This document shows, one piece after another, positions 60,401-64,000 of a DNA stretch of 64,000 nt. How positions within the stretch are numbered: the first letter of the stretch is position 1; each line of letters starts with the position of its first letter. Made by a program: the position numbers and the translations under genes. The stretch spans positions 71,217 to 135,216 of the forward strand of contig SSNU01000021.1 of the NCBI GenBank assembly GCA_012064415.1. The letters run 5' to 3'. The notes beneath the pieces were generated by a model, which worked only from the letters and a program-made list of their open reading frames with translations, did not search any database and had not been told where the DNA came from. This stretch comes from Gyrodactylus bullatarudis (taxonomy: Eukaryota; Platyhelminthes; Monogenea; Gyrodactylidea; Gyrodactylidae).

Positions 60401-61328
60401 CTCTTAAACTCTTTGTCTAATAATTATCCGATATAACAGGATTTGATTGATTTAAATTTTCGAAATCATCATAAATTCTCAGATCAATCGGTGAAAAAGT
60501 GAAATTAGGCGCATTTTTGAAATTGAAAATAATGGCATGGATAATGGCAACAAGTGAGCTTATTTTTTCATGGAATTTAAAAAATTGAGATGAAAATTTT
60601 ATCACAATTTTTAAAATCCTATAACGAGAAGAGCCCATAAATTTTTTGAATGAAAAAAATTAAAAAATGGAATTTTTCAAAATTTTTGTCGCTTCCATTC
60701 CCGGAAATCAATAAAAATTTCGAGGACAAACATTGAAAAAGCGAATTCGTCTAATTTTGACCAGATTGAATTTCTTGGTAACACAGAGCTCATTTCAAAC
60801 TTCTTGAATCCCTGACTTTGCGGAAAAAATATTGAGTTTTTTGTATTAATTTCTCATCTTCATGTCAATTAGTCTTGGCTTTAACTTTACTTACCATTTG
60901 GATATGGCTCTTGATTTGAGGATGAATTTGCTGTAGGAATATTCTTCAGCAATCAATCTAAGTTGATGCTGGCGTTGTTCATAAACTGCCCATATTAGTT
61001 CGACAATAACTGGGACAACTAATATTATAATATAAGTATGAATCTTTCCAGTGGTAAAAAGTACGATTATTGTGGCTAAAATAATGTAGAGGATATGTAC
61101 AAGTCTGACAAATATTGCACGAAAAGCAATAATAAATCTAATGAAACGAAGCCAGATTCTATAATATTTTCCAGTTCTCTTTTTTTTAATCTTCGTAATT
61201 ACACCTTCTTCAGGATTTTCTGTGGTTTTAGTTTTCCACTGCCCTGCAGATTCAACAAGAGACTCATTTGTATTGTCTTCAAAGGCAATCTGATCGTGTT
61301 CTGAATTTATTATTTCCTCTGGCGTCAT
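57413..61328 (-). CDS. TMEM26: TMEM26 multi-pass membrane protein
   Basis: Four exons on the minus strand: 61328-60895, 59918-59789, 59732-59622, 57925-57413, giving 395 aa (human 368) with consistent phases. Hydrophobic segments: 'RFIIAFRAIFVRLVHILYII' and 'TYIIILVVPVIVELIWAVY' in exon 1; 'WFSFALFTFIMCACPSIWIL' across exons 1-2; and several in exon 4. Exon 4 carries the best family signature: 'TVIIGRWLLP', 'SRDQLSQLLLINIGTAADIL', 'LLLQDVPFLILRLTLI'. The protein has no settled biochemical role in known animals. The ATG at 61328 is conservative: an AG at about 61341 could be an acceptor for an upstream exon, and the frame is open to 61382. A 774-bp foldback element fills most of intron 1. Confidence 0.85.
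57926..59621 (-). other. TMEM26 intron 3, about 1.7 kb
   Basis: GT-AG intron. Short open frames (58245-58436 minus, 58570-58764 plus) have no support. No recognised repeat. Confidence 0.55.
60110..60883. mobile_element. TA-ended foldback element in TMEM26 intron 1
   Basis: 774 bp from TAAAGCTAAGTGACATAAAG to CTTCATGTCAATTAGTCTTG + GCTTTA. The outer arms pair ('gatgagaatcta' against the right-end 'tctcatcttcatgtcaatta') and inner blocks such as 'tcgaagatttgaacc' recur inverted near 60443-60465. The arms are more diverged than at 13389. The right end lies 9 bp before the splice donor of exon 1 (GT at 60894-60893 on the minus strand). Confidence 0.65.
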
Positions 61329-61382
61329 CTTTGGATCTGGTTCTAAAGAAAATTTGAATAAAAATTTTCTTTGACATGACAA

Positions 61383-62910
61383 TAACTATAATTGAAGCTA
61401 AATGAAATTCTAACCGACGTATTTGTCATAAAGAAAATCTCCATATTATGTAAGAAAGATCTTCGTAAGATGATTTTAGTTAAAACTACCACTAAAACCT
61501 GTCTGAATACTATTTACTAAATGCCTTTTTAATCAGATTTGTAGAATGAATGTTAAAAATACCAAACTTGGATACATCTGTTTTAGAGAGCTTACGAACA
61601 TGTTTTGATGTAAAAAAATCTATGAGTGTTGTAGTTCATCAAAAAAAACATCAGAGTTGAATTTCTTGACCATTTTCACTACTTGAAATTTGATGATTCA
61701 ATAAACTGTGGATCTGTTGAAAATGTAAGGATTGTGATCCTGGAAGACTTATTTGCAAGACTTGCATTGCAAGTGTATACGTGGATAGTGTTCAATAAGA
61801 TTTCAGTTGTTTTAAAGAATGTTGGCATATCATGATATGATATTATATGCCAAAGCTAAACTATCAAGGACAATCAAATTCCCTCTTATAAAATGTTATC
61901 CAATGAATAGGAATTTTTCGTTTGTTGTTTCTATTTCTATTTAGTGGATTTTGATCTCCTCTGATCCAAGTTAACTTTCGAAGGATACATGAAATTCTTG
62001 TGAGAAAGCACTTAACAATGGAAAATTCTCTTCTCATGTTTTTATCATGTTGAAGAATTGTTTCTCAAAATTATTCAGAGTCATGATTTTGGAAATATAC
62101 AACAATGTATATAATACATTTGAATTGAAATAATTGCTTAGAAGTAACTTGGATCAAAATTCAGATGATATTTATTTGAAGTAGTGTGTGGAAGTATCTG
62201 TATCTGTAGAAATTTCTGTATATTTTTGAATTAAGTATTACAGGAATTTTTGTGTTTAAAATACTTTATCAAAATAAAAAAAGATTTGTTTTATTTATTA
62301 CACGTATTCGACATAATTAGCTGTTCGACAAGATTAGGAATTATTTCCTTTCTACAGATATTCAATTTGTTGCAATTTCTTTAAAAATATCTGTAAAATT
62401 ACCTGTATCTTTAAATAATATATCTTTATAGAATCTTTAAATAAGCATTTTTATAGAAATTGATATTTCCACATACTAATTTGAAGTGAAATCTTTTAAA
62501 TAAAGACCCAAATTTTGAATTCTCATTAAATTATTTAAAGATTTAAAACTTATGAAATTTGAGTTCTCAAAATTTTAAAGTCTCGTACAATGTATAAGTT
62601 GACTGATTACGATAGTTGCCGATTTTGTTATTTGTCTTGAATAAAGTTATTTTCTATTCAGGATAATTGAAGGCAATACACAAACCCCAGCGGAATCTGG
62701 TTAAACGATTCCATTTAATATCAGTTTAAGAAAATGAAACCCAAAAGCAGAAATTAGTTCAGAGTTTTTTTTCAAGATTAAATTTCATTGAAGAATAATT
62801 TATTATTTTAGTGAAAAATTTTTGTGTATAAATTCTGCTAATAATTGTTTTCAAATTTTTCAAGATAATTAAAATTACATTTGTCGCTTACAAGTAGACT
62901 TGATTTCTTT
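61383..62910. other. Intergenic, no gene recognised
   Basis: AT-rich. About 62180-62470 repeats the phrase 'atctgta/tacagata' in both orientations, weakly palindromic. No coding or RNA gene seen. Confidence 0.4.
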
Positions 62911-63080
62911 GTAACCCTCTGAGTACCAATCGGACGTATACGACCTCATTGAAAAAATTATGAAGGAGTCATCCGACAAAAAATTATCGAAACAAACATT
63001 GATCACATAAGTCTAATTAGTAGGATTACAGAAAAAATTATGATATCCTTCTATTTTGGCCATGGGAGCAAGAGGGTTAA
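62911..63080. mobile_element. Small TTAA-type MITE
   Basis: 170 bp with tips GTAACCCTCTGAGTACC and GGGAGCAAGAGGGTTAA; the right side has TTAA, the left GTAA (one change). The CCCTC/GAGGG tips match those of the 6405 element. The interior is too short to align. Confidence 0.55.
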
Positions 63081-64000
63081 TTTACAATAAGTAGTTTAGA
63101 ACTTAAATAATACGTGGACGGTTTTAATTCATAAATGGTATCGAAATCCTTAAGAGAAACCTTGGAATCAAGAAGGTTATTTTGATTTAGAAGAAAAAGA
63201 TGATCAAAGGACTCGTTGGTTCAGATCAGAAATAATGAGAAAAAATAGTATAGTTTTTATCTCTTCACCAGCAAATTCTTGTCCAAAGTCAATCTCATTA
63301 GATCGAGCCGGAATTTAATTTAAAATTATTTCAGTTTGAATCGATACTGGTGAAAATCCCGAGAGAGTAATTTAATTCTATGTAAATTTTGATTATAATA
63401 ATTATTCTCAGACATGTCTTTTCTTTCAAATATTTTTATTGAGTCTAAATCACAATAAAACTAAGCATAGATGAATGAATGTAGAAACAGATAAATAGGC
63501 CGAATATATAAACGAATTATTATAAAAATCTAATCACACAAGTCAAATTCAAGTCTCCGAAGAATCTGAGGAAAGATAAGTTTTTGCCAAGAAAACAATA
63601 GGCAGTTTAGCCGGAAATTTTGAAAAAGCATTAATTAGAGTAATGAAATTAAATGCAATAATATTAGCGGCGCTGATAAATCATACTTCTTGAGAGTAGT
63701 TCAACTTGAAATTTATGCCTGTCGTGTGTGGAAATGAGGTACAATGTATATTTGATACTCCTGAGAAAATTTCTTAGCAGTGGTCTATAGAAATTGAAGA
63801 TCGCAAATGTTATGCGAACAATGCATTTAAAAAGGAATCAATGAACTCAAAGAAATTTTACTTTTGATCTTGATTATGAAGCTGTATCTAATTAAAAAAA
63901 ATAGAATAATTGAAGGGGGAACCCACTTCTGATGAAGCCAACTCGGGGCTAACGAGAAAAAATAGACATGTTATACCTTTCGGTGTTGATACTATTTTCA
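63081..64000. other. Intergenic, no gene recognised
   Basis: No open frame of note, no RNA gene and no repeat recognised. Confidence 0.4.

Overview
The window is AT-rich (roughly 70% by eye) nuclear DNA from a bilaterian invertebrate. The genes are split by GT-AG introns, carry AATAAA signals and belong to animal families: GPSM2/Pins with GoLoco motifs, FAM91A1, MRG15, CCAR1/DBC1, MOXD/DBH monooxygenase, TMEM26, METAP2 and VPS37. I cannot fix the species or phylum. A strong clue is a set of extremely short introns of 24, 25, 29, 29, 30, 31 and 32 nt, defined by reading-frame and homology constraints, beside introns above 5 kb.

Layout. Bases 1-19.5 kb hold no host gene I can recognise. This stretch is a graveyard of mobile DNA: long-armed foldback elements with TA-type ends, TTAA-flanked piggyBac-like MITEs, LINE fragments (3.4-3.8 kb plus strand; 16.5-17.7 kb minus strand), a Penelope-like remnant with a GIY-YIG motif (9.3-9.7 kb), and an open 344-codon Gypsy-type gag ORF without pol (18.5-19.5 kb). 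From 19.7 to 26.1 kb runs a DBH-like copper monooxygenase in 8 exons whose introns have collected repeats. FAM91A1 (26.95-30.89 kb, minus) is head-to-head, 83 bp between start codons, with a MANSC/LDLa single-pass membrane protein (30.98-32.09 kb). The Pins/LGN orthologue covers 32.7-48.1 kb in 9 exons, with two introns of about 5.5 and 5.3 kb. Then follows a compact block: CCAR1-like (48.8-51.8 kb, plus), MRG15 (52.4-53.6 kb, minus), METAP2 (54.0-55.2 kb, minus, intronless), VPS37 (55.3-56.0 kb, plus, head-to-head with METAP2) and TMEM26 (57.4-61.3 kb, minus). The last 2.7 kb holds only a small TTAA-type MITE.

The genes do not form one pathway. They are separate housekeeping and cell-biology functions: spindle orientation (Pins), trans-Golgi vesicle capture (FAM91A1), ESCRT-I (VPS37), chromatin and transcription (MRG15, CCAR1), N-terminal methionine removal (METAP2) and amine or peptide hydroxylation (DBH-like). 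All gene models were spliced by hand from frames, splice signals and family knowledge. For every multi-exon gene the exon lengths sum to a multiple of three with consistent phases. The most unusual observations are the intron-size extremes and the long-armed hairpin elements, one of which lies 9 bp from a splice donor.
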